The notes under the pieces were generated by a model. The model saw nothing but the letters and a program-made list of their open reading frames with translations. It was not told the DNA's origin and did not search any database. Source: an uncultured Polaribacter sp. (lineage in GTDB: Bacteria; Bacteroidota; Bacteroidia; Flavobacteriales; Flavobacteriaceae). Taken from it: a stretch of DNA of 64,000 bases. Shown here one piece after another: positions 62,228-64,000 of this stretch. A program made the position numbers and the translations under genes. The stretch covers positions 186,001 to 250,000 of the forward strand of contig NZ_CANLXV010000004.1 of the NCBI RefSeq assembly GCF_947495205.1. The letters are read 5' to 3'. Position 1 is the stretch's first letter; every line of letters begins with the position of its first letter.

Positions 62228-63421
62228 TTATCCTAAAACTTCACTTACTTTATCTGCTGCTTCTTGAAATTCTGTTGCAGAAATTATTTCCATTCCAGAA
62301 TTATCTATCAATTCTTTTGCTTCTGTTGCATTTGTACCTTGTAGTCTACAAATAATTGGCACTGTAATTTTGTCTCCCATATTTTTGTATGCATCTACAA
62401 CACCTTGTGCAACTCTATCACAACGTACAATACCACCAAAAATATTTACTAAAATTGCTTTTACAGCTGGGTCTTTTAGAATAATACCAAATGCAGTTTC
62501 TACTCTTGCTGCATCTGCAGTACCACCAACATCTAAAAAGTTTGCTGGCTCTCCTCCAGATTCTTTAATTAAATCCATAGTACCCATTGCTAAACCAGCA
62601 CCATTTACCATACAACCTACGTTACCATCTAAATCTACATAATTTAAACCTGCAGCTTTGGCTTCTACTTCAATTGGGTTTTCTTCTCTTAAATCTCGCA
62701 TTGCAGCGTAATCTTTATGTCTGTATAACGCATTTTCATCTAAGGAAACCTTAGCATCTACAGCCATTATTTTAGAATCAGAAGTTTTTAAAACCGGATT
62801 AATTTCAAACATAGAAGAGTCTGATTTGATGTAAGCAGTATATAAAGCTGTAACAAATTTTGTCATTTCTTTAAAAGCAACACCAGATAAACCTAAATTA
62901 AAAGCAACTTTACGCGCTTGAAAAGGCATAATTCCTAATAAAGGATCTATTTCTTCTGTAAAAATTAAATGTGGAGTTTCCTCTGCAACTGTTTCAATAT
63001 CCATTCCACCTTCAGTAGAATACATAATCATGTTTTTGCCAGTTGCTCTGTTTAATAAAACAGACATATAATATTCATCTGGTTCTTCATCTCCAGGATA
63101 ATACACATCTTCTGCTATCAAAACTTGATTTACCAACTTTCCTTCTGCAGAAGTTTGTGGTGTAATTAACATCATTCCTAAAATATCATCAGAAATACTT
63201 TTAACTTCATCTAAGTTTTTAGCTAGCTTTACACCTCCACCTTTTCCACGACCACCTGCATGTACCTGAGCTTTTATAACATGCCAACCTGTGCCAGTAT
63301 CTTCTGTTAATTTTTTAGCTGCAGCAACTGCTTCTTCTGGTGTATTTGCTACAATTCCTCTTTGAATTCTAACTCCAAAACTATTTAATATTTCTTTTCC
63401 TTGATATTCGTGTAAGTTCAT
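62228..63421 (-). CDS. sucC: Succinyl-CoA ligase (ADP-forming) subunit beta
   Basis: 397 aa from ATG 63421 (MNLHEYQGKEIL), the conserved family start. The track's upstream start at 63478 adds 19 residues of unlike composition and is rejected. The ATP-grasp domain (VIKAQVHAGGRGKGGGVK, EDVYYPGDEEPDEYYMS) and the C-terminal CoA-ligase domain (FLDVGGTADAARVE, VNIFGGIVRCD) are clear. It makes ATP from succinyl-CoA in the TCA cycle. The alpha subunit gene (sucD) is not adjacent within the window. Confidence 0.95.
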   Translation of the reverse strand: MNLHEYQGKEILNSFGVRIQRGIVANTPEEAVAAAKKLTEDTGTGWHVIKAQVHAGGRGKGGGVKLAKNLDEVKSISDDILGMMLITPQTSAEGKLVNQVLIAEDVYYPGDEEPDEYYMSVLLNRATGKNMIMYSTEGGMDIETVAEETPHLIFTEEIDPLLGIMPFQARKVAFNLGLSGVAFKEMTKFVTALYTAYIKSDSSMFEINPVLKTSDSKIMAVDAKVSLDENALYRHKDYAAMRDLREENPIEVEAKAAGLNYVDLDGNVGCMVNGAGLAMGTMDLIKESGGEPANFLDVGGTADAARVETAFGIILKDPAVKAILVNIFGGIVRCDRVAQGVVDAYKNMGDKITVPIICRLQGTNATEAKELIDNSGMEIISATEFQEAADKVSEVLG

Positions 63422-63760
63422 CCTTTGTAATATTTTAAACGTAAGCAAAAGTACAAATTCAGATATAAAATTTAGCACTCTACCTCATAAAAAAACCAAA
63501 AATTAAATAGAAAAACTTTCTTTAAGAATTCTTTAACAACTTTGCATTATAATTTCAAAAAAATACAAATATTCAATAATTTAAAAATTTAAAAATTCGC
63601 AAATATTTTGTAAGTAATTGTAAATGTTATAGACTATATGGTTATAAGAAATAGTTTTAGTATTATTTTTTGAGTTATTTAAGTTTTTGAATTTGGAAAT
63701 CAGAGGTACTTCTATGTATTTCTGATTTCTTTTTTATAATTTCGTTACAAATTATAAAGA
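63422..63760. other. Divergent intergenic region (339 bp) with terminator-like hairpin
   Basis: No coding sequence is seen between sucC and lolD. A plus-strand hairpin with a T-run lies at 63696-63735 (separate entry). A TAATTTCG -7-like box (63737-63744) follows it, 16 bp before the lolD ATG. Confidence 0.55.
63696..63735 (+). terminator. Terminator-like hairpin in front of lolD
   Basis: GAAATCAGA / TCTGATTTC with a 16-nt loop and six Ts after it, 25 bp before the lolD ATG, on the same strand. It could end a short upstream transcript or act as a leader attenuator. Confidence 0.55.
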
Positions 63761-64000
63761 ATGATTGTTTGTAAAAATATTCACAAATATTATGGTGATG
63801 TAGAAGTACTAAAAGGTGTAAATCTTACCATTAAAAAAGGAGAGGTTGTGGCTATTGTAGGTCCTTCTGGCGCTGGAAAAACTACACTTCTACAAATTTT
63901 AGGAACCTTAGACAAGCCCATAAACAAAAAAAATTCTGAGCTTACACTCAATAATATTTCTTTAAAAGATTTAACTGACAAACAACTTTCTAGCTTTAGA
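63761..64000 (+). CDS. lolD: LolD-like ABC transporter ATPase, N-terminal part (runs out of window)
   Basis: The first 80 codons of an [13 protein letters not shown]... ATPase with Walker [10 protein letters not shown]. The spacing and the segment LGTLDKP after Walker A are typical of LolD/MacB-type ATPases, which drive lipoprotein release from the inner membrane. The 3' end lies beyond base 64000, so signature and Walker B motifs cannot be checked. It is absent from the ORF track because it is open at the window edge. Confidence 0.8.
   Translation, partial: MIVCKNIHKYYGDVEVLKGVNLTIKKGEVVAIVGPSGAGKTTLLQILGTLDKPINKKNSELTLNNISLKDLTDKQLSSFR

Overview
The window looks like chromosome from a marine-type member of the Flavobacteriaceae (Bacteroidota). 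The DNA is very AT-rich. Several gene types are typical of the phylum: a type IX secretion (gliding-type) C-terminal domain, TonB-family outer-membrane proteins, an extended NusB, a PUR-like DUF3276 protein and an RprX/RprY-like two-component pair. Promoter -7 boxes follow the Bacteroidota TAnnTTTG pattern, and GTG/TTG starts are frequent. I cannot assign a genus from sequence alone. I saw no tRNA, rRNA, CRISPR array, insertion sequence or prophage.

Layout. 1-318: end of argH. 0.4-9.2 kb: a carotenoid operon (crtI-crtB-crtZ-crtD-cruF-crtY, all minus) headed by a MerR/B12-type photoreceptor-like regulator. Divergent from that regulator is an ECF sigma factor, a membrane protein (possible anti-sigma) and a small outer-membrane barrel. 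9.2-34.1 kb: mostly housekeeping genes (threonine aldolase, a zinc metalloprotease, RF2, an ArsC-like protein, an outer-membrane receptor, fumC, a glycosyltransferase, TsaC/Sua5, a two-component system, coaE, YbbR-like, yajC, nusB, an ABC exporter, DUF3276, menF-like and a hotdog thioesterase). 34.2-44.6 kb: a continuous minus-strand envelope/osmotic stress island. 44.7-46.5 kb: an ABC-2 exporter. 46.6-51.1 kb: a large T9SS-secreted repeat protein. 51.2-56.4 kb: acyl-CoA carboxylase beta, then pta and ackA. 56.4-62 kb: exported hypothetical proteins and a second MG2/plug-like protein. 62.2-64 kb: sucC and the start of a LolD-like ABC ATPase.

The most interesting signal is in the stress island. 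Six minus-strand promoters share one geometry: two 13-bp direct repeats (consensus about WAAAATTRTRTAA) exactly 21 bp apart, then exactly 22 bp to a -7-like box ending in TTTG. They precede trkH, a small exported protein (two in tandem), the lipoprotein-lmo0937-YtxH-holin-like-MscS-Dps operon (two in tandem), and the AI-2E permease-AraC-response regulator-histidine kinase operon. Direct repeats 21 bp apart abutting the core promoter are the known layout for AraC-type activators (and resemble LytTR sites). An AraC-family protein is encoded inside the island downstream of one of these promoters, so an autoregulated envelope/osmotic stress regulon is a reasonable and testable model.

A second coherent system is carotenoid control. 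The MerR-B12 regulator keeps the W-x9-EH and ExHxxG cobalamin signatures of light-sensing CarH/LitR proteins and sits between the crt operon and a divergent ECF sigma factor. The presence of cruF and crtD with crtY and crtZ points to a monocyclic, hydroxylated carotenoid of the saproxanthin/myxol type rather than only zeaxanthin.
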